A DNA stretch of 64,000 nt from Siphonodentalium dalli (GCA_032622095.1 CP136064.1:144539954-144603953); one strand, 5' to 3'. Positions 1 through 12,640 are shown, counted from the stretch's first letter. Notes: generated by a model not told the origin, from the letters alone. Made by a program: numbers and translations.

Positions 1-1319
1 CGTCATTCCATCCGGCATTGTCATATTTTGAAGATATTAGCAATCCAGGATGACCAAATTTGAAAATTATCACTTTTTGGACCAAAAGCATGAAATTTTG
101 TCATAAAATCATTCTCGTTTCAATTATTTTGGAATAATAAACAGACAATTTCTCAAAAGTGTTTCAGTGCAGATGAAAGGTTAAGATCTTAAAAATTTCA
201 GAAATGTATACTGCAAACAAAATATACAACATCTAGGACAAATTCGTAACCATATTTTAGACAGTTTGGATTATGTTACCCCTCACCCCAAAAATCATGA
301 AATTTTGTTTTTGTGATAAACATCCGATAGAACATGGATGAGAATCTATAAAGGACACTATTCGATCACATTTCTAAATACTGTAATTGCAATTACACAC
401 ACAATGACCAAAGTTGAAATTTAAAACTTTTTCGACTAAAATATGCAATTTGGTAAACAAATCCTCGTCATTTCAAATATTTTGGTCCAATAAATGGTCA
501 TTTACTCATAGGATATTTGCTATAGTTCAAAATGTTTGGTCTTAAATGTTTTGGACATATATACTGAAAACAACGAATACATTTTATGTGGTTAATATGT
601 AACAACGTTTCAGAAAATTTGATTTATGTTACCCCTCACCCGAAAATCACAAAAATGTGACTTGATTGTAAAGATTCAATAAATCTTTGGTTAAATCTTA
701 TAAAGTGAGTTTGTCGATGACAATTAGTCATATATTGTTATGTAACAATCTCATTGACAGTATACTGTTTAAATTTACAATTGTATGCCTAATAACAGCT
801 ATAATTTATGGTAAAATAACCATCATTTCAAATATTTTCAACCATTATATGGGCAATTTCTCAAACATTTCCCAAGATCGTATACCACATGCGGCCTTGA
901 AAGTTTCGAAAATGACTGTCGAATACAACACATTTAAAGGTGTATACATGTCATGTCTTGGTGAAATAGAATAAAATTCTAAAAATCTATTATACCATAA
1001 ATAATTTGAAGGTGTTGACTTATATAATCTACAAATGTAGCATACAAGAGGGGGTATATATAGACATGTAGTTCAGATCACAACTTTAATTTGTCTATCA
1101 ATAATACACATAACATAAAGATGGTCTATCTTTGTTTATACTCTTAAATTCACGTTTGTTATGTTGTACCTGTACATGTATAACTATAATGTGCACAGTC
1201 TGATCATACCAGCGGATATATAGCAACTCATAGATTGTCATGTTATAATCACCGGTGACCATGTTGATACATTGAACAAATATTTTAGGCATTCTTAATA
1301 TTACAATTACTGTTACAAC

Positions 1320-2412
1320 TGCATAATTATGTGCATGGTAAATCAGCTATTGCACATTTGCACCTGTTACAAGTTTGGGATTTGCAACAACACTTGATGA
1401 GTTCTGAACACACAGCTGCAGCTTCTGGTAATGTAGTCCACAATGGTCTTCCATGATCTTCAACTGTCCATTCCCAGTCATGCGGGCCATGTATTGGAAT
1501 TGTTATGTCATGACAAGTGTACCACAATCCTGCCTGGTATATGGCTCATTTCATATGCTGTATTAGGGCCCCTTTTGAGAGACATGTTTTGGAGAATTCT
1601 CTTCATATGCCTCGTTATTAGCAACTTTTGACAACCTTTATTATAATTAATGGTAATGAAACGTTCGAGTTCTTTGAAAATATATGAGGACGAATCTAGT
1701 TGAATAAAAGGTTGATTCGCCTATAGAAGAAATGTACATTTATCTGTGATAACCAGTGATAACGGGATAATATTTCCATGCTATCCAGAAACTTTTCTGC
1801 CCTTTATATGGAAGAACAAAGTGGTATCAAAACCAGATATCGAAAGAAAATTGGGTAGTGATAACAATTGTCATCGCCCAGAGTGGAAAATGTGCTGTTG
1901 TCATGGTACAATGTTTTAGTTTTGCCTGTTCCTAGAGAAACACATGTATCACCACCACTGTTAGCATCCGTAAACTTTGAAAACAGACCGATGACCATTA
2001 CCAGGACATACGTGTCAACAATCCAAACACGGGTGGTCGTCAGCCCACAAGAAAGCGCATGGATAATGTGCGGCACAATTCTAATATCAGCTTCCTCCTG
2101 ACGACAGTTTCTCAAGATTTACTAGGAAGAATTTGCTATTTTGAGAGTTGACGAACATTCTGTCATGTTTAACACTTTATCATCATGTTCTGGTGCATTA
2201 CTTGTCAGGAATACAAAAATTTCAAGCTTATTGTCAGAATGACGGAGGAAGTCGTTCCATTTTTTTGGAATCTTAGTTTGGCCACCAACTTTTCGTCCAA
2301 GACCTATACCACGATTCTCATTAGTGCTGCCTTTTGTGCTGCCTTCAAAATACCTATCCCACACAACACACATGACATTAACACTTCTTAGTTTGTAGAG
2401 TAGAAACTTCAT
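1320..2412 (-). pseudogene. Broken Cys-rich (CXC-type) repeat-family gene, left copy
   Basis: Three minus-strand pieces in successive frames resemble one protein family common in invertebrate genomes. 2412-2122 reads VVWDRYFEGSTKG followed by GQTKIPKKWNDFLR. 2115-1804 reads CRQEEADIRIVPHIIHAL followed by VWIVDTYVLVM. 1527-1327 reads WTTLPEAAAVCSELIKCCCK followed by a run of spaced cysteines (CNRCKC). In intact relatives these segments occur in this order: a conserved EEADTR stretch, then a C-terminal CXC cysteine cluster. Here the pieces are separated by frameshifts, so the copy is dead. The family's function is not established. I recognise it from general knowledge of such repeated genes and did not run a database match. 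Confidence 0.6.
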
Positions 2413-2530
2413 TGGTGACTTTAATCATTAAAAGTACATGTAGATCCTATCGCAGGCACAATTATATGCACAAGAACGCCTCCATCAAATATCTTACACG
2501 TACTTCCAATATTTTATTTCTTGTAATAGT

Positions 2531-3175
2531 GTGTTCGAACAACATTTGGGCAGTTCAAAAAACCCGAAATCGCTTCTCCGCTATTCCAAACGATCAAGTG
2601 CAGGAACAGGAGAACATCAAATTGAAAGGAAATGGAGGGTTGGTAGGTTTAACAGAGAGCTCATCAACAATAACGAGATGGCTAGAACTCCCCGAACCAG
2701 ACGTGTTTTTCTCTCATGAGAGTCGGCTATTTCCCCCGCCATACTAGTATCAACGGGAGGTAAATTCAAGGGGACACAATCTGATTTGCTGGGATGTATC
2801 CGGGAAGCAATTGGAGATATATCGGACCCACCTAAAAAATGTTCAGTGCAAGATATTTGATGGAGGCGTTCTTGTGGATATGATTGTACCTGCGATATAG
2901 TATCTACTTTTAATGATTACGCCCAGTCACTAATGAAGTTTCTACTCTACAGACTAAGAAGTGTTACTGTCATATATGTAGTGTCACTAGTGTGGGACAT
3001 ATGAAACGAGCTGCCTACCAAGTAGGATTGTGGTACACTTGTCACGACAAGCTGCAGCTGTGTGCTCAGAACTCATTAAGTGTTGTTGCAAATCACAAAC
3101 TTGTAACAGATGCAAATGTGTAAACGCTGATTTATCATACACAGAGTTATGTAGATGTAATTGTGTGCTTAAAAT
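2531..3175 (+). pseudogene. Broken Cys-rich (CXC-type) repeat-family gene, right copy with internal deletion
   Basis: The plus-strand pieces follow the same family in order. Bases 2545-2700 read AVQKTRNRFSAIPNDQ and then GGLVGLTE, the upstream conserved region. 2933-3000 repeats the MKFLLY start of the left copy. 3045-3170 gives AAAVCSELIKCCCK with the spaced cysteines of the CXC region. The central EEAD segment present in the left copy is missing. Together with the left copy this forms a head-to-head pair with its symmetry centre near 2670. Stops and frame changes show it is not functional. Confidence 0.5.
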
Positions 3176-4440
3176 ATTTGTTCAACTTATAAACACAGGC
3201 AGCGGTGATTATAACATGACAATCTATGAGTTGCTATCTATCGGCTGGTATTATCAGTCTGTGAACATTATAGTTATATAACATAACAAACATGAATTTA
3301 AGAACACAGTATAAACAAAGATAGGCCATCTTTATGTGTATTATTGATTGACAATTTAAAGTTGTGACCTGAAATGCATATCTATATATACACCCCTCTT
3401 GAATGCTAGATTACATAAGTCAATGATATTGGGTCAAATATATCCATTAATGATATTATAGATTCTTTTACTTTTATTGTATTTCACCAAAACATTACAT
3501 GTATATACCCTTATATGTGTTGTATATAATATTCGATGTTCATTTTCGAAACTTTTAAGACCGCATATTGTATATTATTGCATATTGCCATTCTATTGGT
3601 TGAACATATTTGAAATGATCAAATAAATTTTTATTAGGCATACAATTGTTAATTTCAACAGTATACTGACAATGAGATTGTTACATTATAATATATGACG
3701 AATGGCGATCGACAAACTCACTTTATAAGATTTAACCAAAGATTTATTGAATCCTTACAACAAGTCACATTTTCGTGATGTTTGGGGTGAGGGGTAACAT
3801 AAACCAAGTTTTCTGAATCGTTGTTACATATTAAACACATACAATGTATTCATCGTTTTCAGTATATATGTCCAAAACATATAAGACCGAACATTGTGAA
3901 CTATCGCAAATATCCTATGAGTAAATGACCATTTATTGGACCGAAATATTTGAAATGAAGAGGATTTTCTTACAAAATTGCATATATTTTGTCGAAAAAG
4001 ATGTTATATTTCAACTTTGGTCATTGTGTATGTAATTGCCATTACAGTATTTAGAAATGTGATCAAATAGTGTCCTTTATAGATTCTCATCCATGTTCTA
4101 TCGAATGTTTATCACAAAAACAATATTTCATGATTTTTGGGGTGAGGGGTAACATAATCCAAAATTTTTAAAATACGGTTAAGAATGTGTCCTAGATATT
4201 GTATGTTTTGATTAGAGTATACATGTCCAAAAATCCTAAGACCTTAACCTTTGATCTACACTGAAACATTTTTGAGAAATTGTCTGTTTATTATTCCGAA
4301 ATAATTGAAACGAGAATGATTATATGACAAAATTGCATGTTTTTGGTACAAAAATTGATAAATTTCCAATTTGGTCAGCCTGGGTTGCTACTCTCTTCAA
4401 AATATGACAATGTCAGGTTGAATGACGCCTTTATTATGCA

Positions 4441-5371
4441 TGCGCCTCAAATTTTATACCAGTTGGAACGTCAGGGTGAAATAATGATTGAATTTGACCG
4501 CCATCTTGTATTTATACTGGAAACAAGGGTTAATATTGATCAGAAACCTGTTTCTAGTTCACTTTCTGAAAGAGCACACATAACTTGACAAAATATAAAA
4601 AAAATGGCACTTTTGGCCAGTCCGTTCCAAAAAAAAAACGCTAAGTCACTACACTAAAATGTGTGTTGCGCGTTGAACGTTTACTATACTTTAAAAGTTG
4701 CATCTCGGATTTAAACGTTACATCTCAGGTTTTGTGGTTTGCATGCTTGTTACCGTGACACATAAGAGGCGGGGGACGGATACTCATATTCGTGTTGTTC
4801 TACTTTGGAAAATTGTCTGGATTTTGTGTGTGTGTTTGTCATCATTAAGGGAGTATCGTCGTCGTCTAATGAGAGTGTCTGATTTGAAAAAAAGAATGGC
4901 GCGTATACGGGCACGAGTGCTGTGGGGTTACCGTAATTTCAACAATATCAACTCCGCTAAAAGTGAGTATGTACTGATTAAATTACTTGTACAATTTTTT
5001 CAGTAGAATCAAGTGTAAATAAAAACAAACAAACAAACAAACAAAATATTTTTGTTGTTTTTTGTTACAACAATATGATGGAGCCCCGGATACTCTGAGG
5101 ATCAGTTGACCCTGATTTTTCATCGCAAGATAACATTTTTAATTTGTTTAATGCTTTTTACAATAAGTTGTATCTGTTTTGCGTTGGTGCTTATATACTT
5201 TTATTCTGCAAACAAGAGCCAACAGAGCTTTACGTATTTTTCGAAGCGATTCAAAATAAGGTCGCTTGATCCCCAGTTTCAAGTTCATTAGTTTTTCGGG
5301 GGTTTGGAGTCCGGAGATTTCATTTGCATAATTAAAGCTATTTTATATGACGCAGCGCTGTTATCGAAACA
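4441..5371 (+). other. Unassigned spacer; one possible exon at 4698-4961
   Basis: No repeat partner was found in the window. An open frame at 4698-5006 contains a basic stretch (SLREYRRRLMRVSDLKKRM). It could end as an exon at 4961, where AAAA is followed by a consensus donor GTGAGT. It has no ATG at its left edge and no recognised domain, so it is only a weak exon candidate. A short (CAAA)n run sits at 5022-5044. Confidence 0.2.
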
Positions 5372-5550
5372 GCAACAACAACAACAACAAAATAATTGAA
5401 GTATGGTTGGTTTCAGATATGTTCAATACTACGATCAGCAACGACAACAACATTGGGGTTTGGTTGAATTGGGACAAGCTTCATCATGTCAGGTTCATGG
5501 TGGTTAGTGTGTGACAAACATCTACACATATAATGTGGATTATGAACAGG

Positions 5551-5664
5551 TCATAGCATCGGGATTTCAGATATAAGATTATTTACTTCAGAGACTACTC
5601 TAGCAATTCCGCGTGTAACCCGTGGTTTTCGGTTGTTCATCAGTTGACTCAACTTAAACATGTT
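5551..5664 (-). pseudogene. LINE 1 C-terminal end beyond the inserted element
   Basis: On the minus strand this reads N-MFKLSQLMNN, then VTRGIARVVSEVNNLI, and stops at TGA (5551-5553). Joined to TRPN at 7208 with one copy of AAC removed, it restores an uninterrupted frame. It is therefore the displaced end of the LINE polyprotein and marks the exact insertion point. Confidence 0.8.
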
Positions 5665-7205
5665 GGCCCGATTCGTCATCTCAGGTTTAAACCTGGTTTA
5701 CGTAAACCTCTAGGTTTAAACCGCCGTGAATCAGCAAAATCCGTGGTTTAAACCCGCGATCGCAGGTCTAAGTGACGCATTCGTCATCTCTGGTTTAAAC
5801 CTGGACCAGCCAGACCAGTGGTTTAGCAGTAGTGTCTCTGTATCGTCGAGATAATTAATCGTACTTGCCTAATGCGGACCGCCTCGTTTTATTGATTGTG
5901 AAAATCAGTAATTACGACAGCGACCATATTTTGATTGGAAATTTATAAGCGAGAAGCACTCACACATATAAAGCGTGTGGGGGTAAGCTGCCGACAGTTG
6001 ATTCATTCGCACGCGAGCTTTGCTCAGATATGGACATGTTCCTTCGATATGATTTTTACAACTATCTTGTGGTCACAAATACCTGTAGTTCCTACGAATT
6101 CATTTGAATGGTTCAACGTTTTAATTTTGACACCAAAACGATGATACTGCATGGCCAGATATGCTATACACATAGTTTGCAATCCTAAACTTATATTGCT
6201 ATATGAGTCAAATTTGATAACTTATATTGATGTAGATCATGCCACAAAGCTCTACTCTGGCTCTGCCCATAAATTCTACCAGTTCAAGATCTGGGAACTT
6301 TTTCTGCATGACGGAAAATTTATTACATTGAAAAAAAACAACGCATGTAGTATATTTCTTTATTAAAAGCTGTGCCTCTTTATGGTTGCCCACATCAAAC
6401 AGTTCAGATGCCGCTTGTGGTGTGCACTAGTAAGCATATAGCTTCTACTTGACTGACATCTTGATCCAGGATAGACTCGATTGTGGAGCCTTTATTCAGC
6501 GTCAGAGGGGACTGCGGCCCCTTCGTGCGACAGGAGCCTGCGTCACATTTGCGGACATTTTGATCATTTGAACATTTTAACTTTAAAAAAATTTAATTAA
6601 ATTTAAAACAAACTAATATTAATATAAATTTTAAATATTGTTTCTTGTTAGATACAACTCCTTACTCAATTTAACAACACAATTTTTTCATTTTGTTTTT
6701 TTAAATAATTTTTTCTAATTTTTAAATCAGTTGCGAACAGACAAACGGACATATAGATATACACTCCTATGCCCTTTAATATATACATGCAAATACGACA
6801 AATTTGTCTTTGTGGGTAAAGCATCTTGCAGAAAATCTATCACAAACAAAGTGATAAACAGCGCGTGACACCCATGTGGAGAGACATGCCCTTTGTCAGA
6901 TTAATTTAAACCCACAAAGAGATCGGATTAATGGTCCATGAGCGATATTTAATGAATAAATCCAATGAGCGTGTACGCGTTCGCGATAATTTATGACATG
7001 TCAATAACCATTATATCGGCTTGTCTTTTGGTCCGATAGGTAAGATGGTAGTTTGACTGTGTGCTCATATAACCAAATTGAGTTGTCAATTAGTTGGTAA
7101 CTGAACGAAAAAACGCCCCCTTAGACCTGGTTTGGCTGGACCGCCAATGTAGGTTTAAACCAGGTTTAAACTCGGAGGTTTAAACCCGAGATGACGAATC
7201 CGGCC
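5665..7205. mobile_element. Non-autonomous DNA transposon, GGCC-ended inverted repeats, 3-bp duplication GTT
   Basis: The ends are inverted copies: GGCCCGATTCGTCATCTC at 5665 and, on the other strand, GGCCGGATTCGTCATCTC at 7205. They differ at one base and then continue into several copies of the palindrome GGTTTAAACC. GTT flanks both sides (5662-5664 and 7206-7208). The interior, about 1.3 kb, shows no recognisable transposase. A 3-bp duplication with GGCC ends resembles PIF/Harbinger-type elements, but those prefer TWA targets, so the superfamily is left open. The insertion splits the LINE 1 coding region. Confidence 0.85.
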
Positions 7206-7988
7206 GTTGGGTCTTGTGTAGTAGTACGGAGCAATGTATCTAGATCTGATGGAGTTAAATTTCGGGCATTTAAGAAGAACATTAAATTCGTCTCCGATCT
7301 CAGAGTAATCGCAAAATGTGCACGTTCTGTCCTCTGCCAGCGCTCTAGTCCAGTCACCTACTTCAACGGGTAGTCTATGGTTACGTGTTCTAAATTTGAT
7401 TAGTGTTAGCGCATCGTTTGTATTTAATTTTGTTATATAGTCTTCTTCTTTGAATATTAGTTTTATTTCTCGGTAAAATGAGTATTTTGTTGATGAGGAC
7501 AATGTGTTCCGCCATTGTTGGATGTAAGTGTCTTCGAGTTTTCGCTTTGTGACCTCCCGAAACGATCTCAATGTTCCAATTGAATGAAATTTCCACACCC
7601 CGCTCATGCCAATATCATGTAATAATTTCGATACATAATTAATCCAATTAGATTTATGGTTTTTGAAAATATCTGTCTGATTAAATTGACTGCACAACCT
7701 CCAGTACATAAGATAAGAGAGTTTGTCGCGTTTACCAGTCACCAGTCGTCCCCAAAAGTTAAAAATTCTTTGTTGAATTTTCAATGAAATAGGGAATATA
7801 CCGAGTTCTCCATAGATAAAAGCAGTGGGTGTGGTCTTTTTAAGTCTAAGTATGAATTTTAGAAACCATAATTCTAGTATTTCAACAATCGCTAGACTTC
7901 CAATACCCCATATTTCAGATCCGTAAGTTAGGATTGGGACTATCGTTTTCTCATATAGATCTATAGTACACTTTAAAGATAGTTTCAA
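7206..7988 (-). pseudogene. LINE 1 post-RT region with Cys-rich tail
   Basis: This continues the LINE polyprotein after a frameshift. It starts with LYEKTIVPILTYGSEIWG, the conserved block downstream of RT. It ends with a zinc-knuckle-like CTFCDYSEIGDE..LLKCP segment and YYYTRPN. The coding sequence is cut exactly after TRPN by the DNA element at 5665-7205 and resumes on its far side at 5664 with MFKLSQLMNN. Confidence 0.8.
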
Positions 7989-9406
7989 TTCCGGATCTTA
8001 CCAATGAGTCCGAACATCGCTCGTTTAGCTTGCTGACATCGTGTTTTCTTTTCTTCGATGAATGACCCGGTGGATGAGAAAGTGACACCGAGATATTTAT
8101 AATGTTTTACCGTCTCTAAAGGTCGAGAGTCAATAGTAAACTGAAACTTGGTTGGTTTTTTTCTACCAAATATAACTACCTTGACAAGTTTCCATTTTTT
8201 GCAATATTGGGCATAGTCATCTAGGGCCGATTGCAGACCGGCTGCAGTGTATGACACGAGGACCGTGTCGTCTGCGTAAAGCAGACAGAAAAGCTTTAGC
8301 AACGGTAAACTAGATCCAACTTTAGGGTTGGTGATTAGTAAACCATTCTGTTGGTTCTGACTGAGGGAGTTCTCTAAATCATTCGTGTATATGGAAAATA
8401 GGATGGGTGAGAGGTTTCGACCTTGTCTAACTCCGAGTTCGCATGGGAATAGATCAGAAAAAGAGTTATTTACCGACACGCATGACTTAATACCAACATA
8501 CATATTTACTATTACTTTCAGAACTCTGCCTTTTACTCCTATGTCAAAGAGTTTTCTCCATAAACCAGTTCGCCAGACTTTATCAAAAGCTTTGGATAGG
8601 TCAATGAACGAACAATAAAGGTTTCTTTTCTGCGTTTTCAGTAAATCAATCAAACAGTTAATGGTGAAAATGTGATCTGTGGTCGAATAATTGGAACGAA
8701 AACCAGTCTGGTTTTCGGACAAGAGATTATTAGTTTCTAAAAACATCTGAATCCGGTTACTCAATATCGATGTAAATAGCTTTGCTATGCAGCTCACCAA
8801 GGTAATAGGACGATAGTTTGACGGTGAGGAGGGGTCATTTGACTTAAAAATTGGTTGAATAATTCCTATTCCCCATTCATGTGGAACTGTCCCTGAAACT
8901 AAAATTATATTAAAGAAGGATCGGATATGGTATTTCAGTGGGCTAGCTGCAAGTTTTATGAAATCATTTCTCACTTCGTCAATGCCAGGGGCTTTCCCAG
9001 TTATAAGTTTTTGAATCGAATGTTCGACTTCATCAAGACTGATCTCGTAATCGAGACAAGATGTTTGAATGTGCTCAGGTACAAACTGTGTATCTTCATC
9101 ATTTTGGTTACTGTTAAGGTTGGCAAAGAAATCGTGGAATTCTGATAGTGAAGGCTTAGTTGCAGGTTGTCGCGCTTTTCTCGATCCACACAATAACCTC
9201 CAATAGTCGCGAGAATTTTCTAATCTTGTTTTAGATATACTTTTACTTAAGTTGTTTTGAAACTGTCGTTTACTCGCTCTAATCGACCTCTTATATATTG
9301 TCCTAGCTTCCAATAGGCGAGAATGGTTTATGTCATTTTTGTTTTTCTTATAATTTGTGTATGCTTTTTTATATTGTTTTCTAGAGCTTGAGCAGTCATG
9401 GGTAAA
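7985..9406 (-). pseudogene. LINE 1 reverse transcriptase
   Basis: The RT blocks appear in order: GKAPGIDEVRNDF, YRPITLVSCIAKLF, QTGFRSNYSTTDHIF, SFIDLSKAFDKVW (first catalytic Asp), GVRQGRNLSPILFSIY and LLYADDTVLVS (the YADD active site). The catalytic residues look intact. The segment 9406-9314 upstream reads in frame with the endonuclease once the TGA at 9407 is passed. At about 7985 the frame changes: AMFGLIGKIRN is followed in another register by LKCTIDLYEKTIVPILTYGS, the conserved region after RT. The copy is therefore inactive but only lightly damaged. Confidence 0.9.
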
Positions 9407-10519
9407 TCATGGTTTCGGTTTGCTCGGGCGTCGAGTGAAAAGATTTTTATTTTTAGTTTGTTTTGTCCCAAAGGCGGTGCTTGCAGCATCGCAGTAAATT
9501 TCTTTTAGCATGTTATTTAGAATATCTATATCATTCTGCCTTATATCTGCGACATCTTTCGTATTCAAGCTCCTGCCAAACTCCGCGATTTTTTCGGCAT
9601 TGAGATTTTTAATAAATGTTGGTTCCTTGTCCGGAGATGGCGAATTAATAGTTCGCGATTGTATTAACCGCCCTGCGTACGGTTGATGTGTTGGAATGGT
9701 TCGATTAATAAATTGGTTCTCAGCGCAATTAGCATCTCGGATGTCAATCTCCCAAAAAACTGCATTATGTACACCAGACAAGAGATCATTGAATTCACTT
9801 ATTTTGAATTCTGAAATAATTGGTAGAAGGTGATACGAACTCAAAAGATAGTCTATGACACTAACATTCTTACACGTAGGGAGACCGATACCAGCGTCCA
9901 TACCAATCCTACCATTGGCTATGAAAACTTCAGCACTTTTACACAAGTCAATAAGTTTATAGCCGAAGTTATTCGTCCGTTTGTCCAGCGAGTGCCTTCT
10001 AGGTAGTTCAATCGGTGGGGCTTGGTCATTGTGAGTTTTGTCTGGCATTATATAATCGATCAAACGAGCTGTTCTGGCATTAAAATCACCAAAGATTAGA
10101 ATGTTTTCCCCACATGTTTTTGCCTCAGCTATATTTCTGAATATCGTATCGAAACAGTCTTTAGAACTATATTTTGTACCCTCAGGTGGTACATACACAT
10201 TTCCGACCAGTATGGAAGTTTGACCCATAAAGACTTTAAGCCAGACAATATACTCACAGTAGCCTTCCAGTGGTTGTACGAATTTAACTAGATGTTCAGC
10301 GACGAGGATACAGAGACCACCAGAGCGATATCGGGATAATGATTTTCTATTTTGAATAATTATCGTTGAATAGCCAGGAATTTCAATTTTGTCTGCGTTG
10401 TCTGTTTTGGTTTCCTGGAGGCACAGAATATCATGCAATTTCACAAAATCAATGAATTCTGGATCATCAACCTTACTGAGTATCCCCCCTGCGTTGAGAG
10501 AACCAATTTTCAATCTCAC
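9407..10519 (-). pseudogene. LINE 1 endonuclease domain (exonuclease-endonuclease-phosphatase fold)
   Basis: This domain would nick target DNA for target-primed reverse transcription. The visible motifs are SLNAGG near the start, LQETK (the metal-binding glutamate), GNVYVPP, GDFNAR, NGR and IDYLLSS. The last catalytic histidine lies in LSGVHNAV. Related enzymes normally have SDVH or SDH there, so the aspartate appears changed to glycine. No ATG starts this frame: it opens with GTG, and a TAG lies a few codons upstream, so the true start is missing or the element is 5' truncated. The frame stops at TGA (9407-9409) where relatives carry Trp in a KPWF-like motif. The following frame, 9313 onward, is in the same register, so a single nonsense change separates the two parts. 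Confidence 0.85.
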
Positions 10520-10640
10520 ATTTGATCTCCTCGCCCCACACCCCTATGTTGATGAGACGGGCAATCCCTGAGCGGCAGTTGAACAATTGACAGCTGAGGC
10601 AGCAAACTTCTTCAATGTTGATGTAACCGTGCACGAGGGG

Positions 10641-10774
10641 GGGGGTGTTATTACTAGTACCTCACGAAACTAATTTGGAACAAATAAAACTATCGTCATC
10701 AACTTATATTGACATATCTGTGTGAAGGAGATACCTGTTAGTATCAGTAATGTAAATACAGTATCTCATCCCTT

Positions 10775-10864
<90 letters not shown>

Positions 10865-12160
10865 TCCTCTCCATCTCTTTCTCGTTCACAATCTCTCTCC
10901 CTGCTTCTAATGACATCATCATTACTATAATTATGATATTTTCATTCCTTCCCGTCCGACCCCCTCTCTACACTTAATGAAGAGCGGGCGCGAAACAAAA
11001 GGGGAGCAAACTTAATAAAAGCCCTTGGGCTTGTTGTTTAATCCCCTTTCCAATCACTCGAATTTATATTATTCTATACTCCTGTAAAATGTCTGTTAAA
11101 TGTTTATATATGTTATTATTTTGATTGGAATAAAATATGTTTATACTAATGTAAATAAACCCCTTAAATGAATGGGGAACGGGACTACCCGCCCCCGAGA
11201 CATGAAATGAATGAATGTAGTACAGACTGACCAACTTGTCAGAGCATGGGACGGTATAGCAAAGTTTGGCAATTTATGGTAAAAGGTCCACCCAGGCAAA
11301 TCACATTGACCCCTTGTGTTAATTTTGGTATCAACATGAGCGTTAATATATCCCCGACGAATTTAGTTAATAAAATGCGACATGGGACAGCAAACTTCGA
11401 CACAAAATTGATGTAACCGGTTACCGGGGGTGTTTGTTGACATCAGAGTTTCCAAATATCCAAGCTACAAAAACATGATTTCGCACTATTTAACTTATTG
11501 CCGTTGATCGGGGCTAGTCGATTCCTGTGAAAAACACTATTCAATTAGATTGAGTAGTTGTTAAAGTTATATACTTGCGTCTTGTATTATTAAATTAAGA
11601 AAAACGTACCGATGTTGAAATTTGCTTTTCTATTTTAAAACAATATCTCACAAACCGGAAACACAATTCAAAATTCCACTTTCTGTTTAGCCTATACTGG
11701 ACGGTAGAGGATAGCTGCTATCCGTGATTAGGCGATACTTCTGCGCATGACTCGCCGGAAGTTATAACACCATAGAAACGAGAAAGCGTCATGCTCAATA
11801 TACGTACTGCGTACATTTTTGTTACGTTACCTTGCGTTTTACAAATTTACATTTTCGACAGTTTTGGAAATTTAGAAACGCTAAAACGGCATTATTGCAC
11901 TTAAATGAAAAAGTATATAATATCATAGAGTTGTGCGCTGTTTCGAGATATATGAATCATGATTCGATTGTCGATTCTGAACGTTTTCATCACACAGTTC
12001 GAACTTCTGTGTCAGACTCGGAGGCAATTTTGGCCAAGTCCATACCAATTACCATTGTTATAATTTTATTTTAGAATCTAATTTTCTTCTTAATCACAGA
12101 TGCGCATATTAATATATTTTTTTCCATCTAATGTTGTAATAATTACATTACTAAAACATT
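10641..12160. other. Unassigned repeat-rich spacer
   Basis: Apart from the CT microsatellite, no gene was recognised. The motif around 10603-10630 (GCAAACTTC..TTGATGTAACCG) recurs in diverged form at 11390-11415, suggesting two pieces of one old repeat. The open frame 11832-12074 has no recognisable domain. Confidence 0.4.
10778..10863. repeat. (CT)n microsatellite
   Basis: About 86 bases of almost pure CT repeat, followed by a degenerate pyrimidine stretch. The long Arg-Glu and Ser-Leu open frames through it are artefacts of the repeat. Confidence 0.95.
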
Positions 12161-12504
12161 ATAAAAGCCGAACACAACCGAACATAACCGAACACAAGTC
12201 CAAATAATGGGAAATATAACGAATACAGTTCATAGGCGTGTGTATTCATATTCACACTATTAATATACGAAGTTTGGTGGAGTTCGGGCCAATAATAAGT
12301 GTTTTATTCGATATTTTGTAAAACGCGTTCAGTGTTCGGCATAGAAAAGCCGAACACAAGCTTCTCTCGTGGATTAGTCTATAACGGCTGTCTAGCTAGG
12401 TGATAATTAATATCAGATATATGGTCACTAAGCCGAAAGGCTTTAATTGTTGTTGGTGGCGGTCTCTCACCTATTGTAGTTCAGTGTTTTGACAGTTAGT
12501 TGCA

Positions 12505-12640
12505 ATCAGTATTTGATGGCGCCTACTATTATAGAAACAACATGCTTTTGGTGGGGCCCGCCGTGAAAGACAACGTACGATTGTAAAAACAATATTTGAG
12601 TGACAAGAAAGTGAGTTCATGGTGCAATATCCGAGAAGTT
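12505..12640. repeat. 136-bp direct duplication, left copy (flanks LINE 2)
   Basis: This stretch begins ATCAGTATTTGATGGCGCC and ends CCGAGAAGTT. It matches 15925-16060 at all but two positions (in the GGGCCC/GCC stretch). It directly abuts the (AT)n tail of LINE 2 and is read as the target-site duplication. Confidence 0.85.

Larger units (their letters stand above)
1..4440. mobile_element. Large fold-back (inverted repeat) element with two broken gene copies
   Basis: Bases 1-1560 are, with scattered substitutions and small gaps, the reverse complement of about 2998-4430. An inner pair, about 2350-2500 against 2840-2990, continues the symmetry. The left arm holds about 800 extra bases (1560-2350) that the right arm lacks, so the two arms are versions of the same sequence and the right one carries an internal deletion. 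Shared landmarks are the motif GGTGAGGGGTAACATAA near 3788 and 4141 and its complement near 280 and 630. Each arm carries the 3' end of the same Cys-rich gene family. No target duplication could be assigned because the left end may lie outside the window. It could be a fold-back transposon or a palindrome made from two copies inserted head to head. Confidence 0.75.
5372..10640 (-). mobile_element. Near full-length non-LTR retrotransposon (jockey/CR1-like LINE 1)
   Basis: The minus strand encodes, in order, an apurinic-type endonuclease, a reverse transcriptase and a C-terminal Cys-rich tail. It ends in a short (TTG)n tail at about 5390-5372, as many non-LTR elements do. The coding region is broken by one stop codon (9407) and one frameshift near 7985, and it is interrupted by a 1.54-kb DNA element at 5665-7205. 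Without that insertion the frame ends at a stop at 5551-5553. The 5' boundary near 10640 is a guess; no 5' terminal motif or target duplication was seen. Confidence 0.85.

Noticed and set aside
10704-10922. Arg-Glu and Ser-Leu repeat open frames on both strands
   Set aside because: They are translations of the (CT)n microsatellite.
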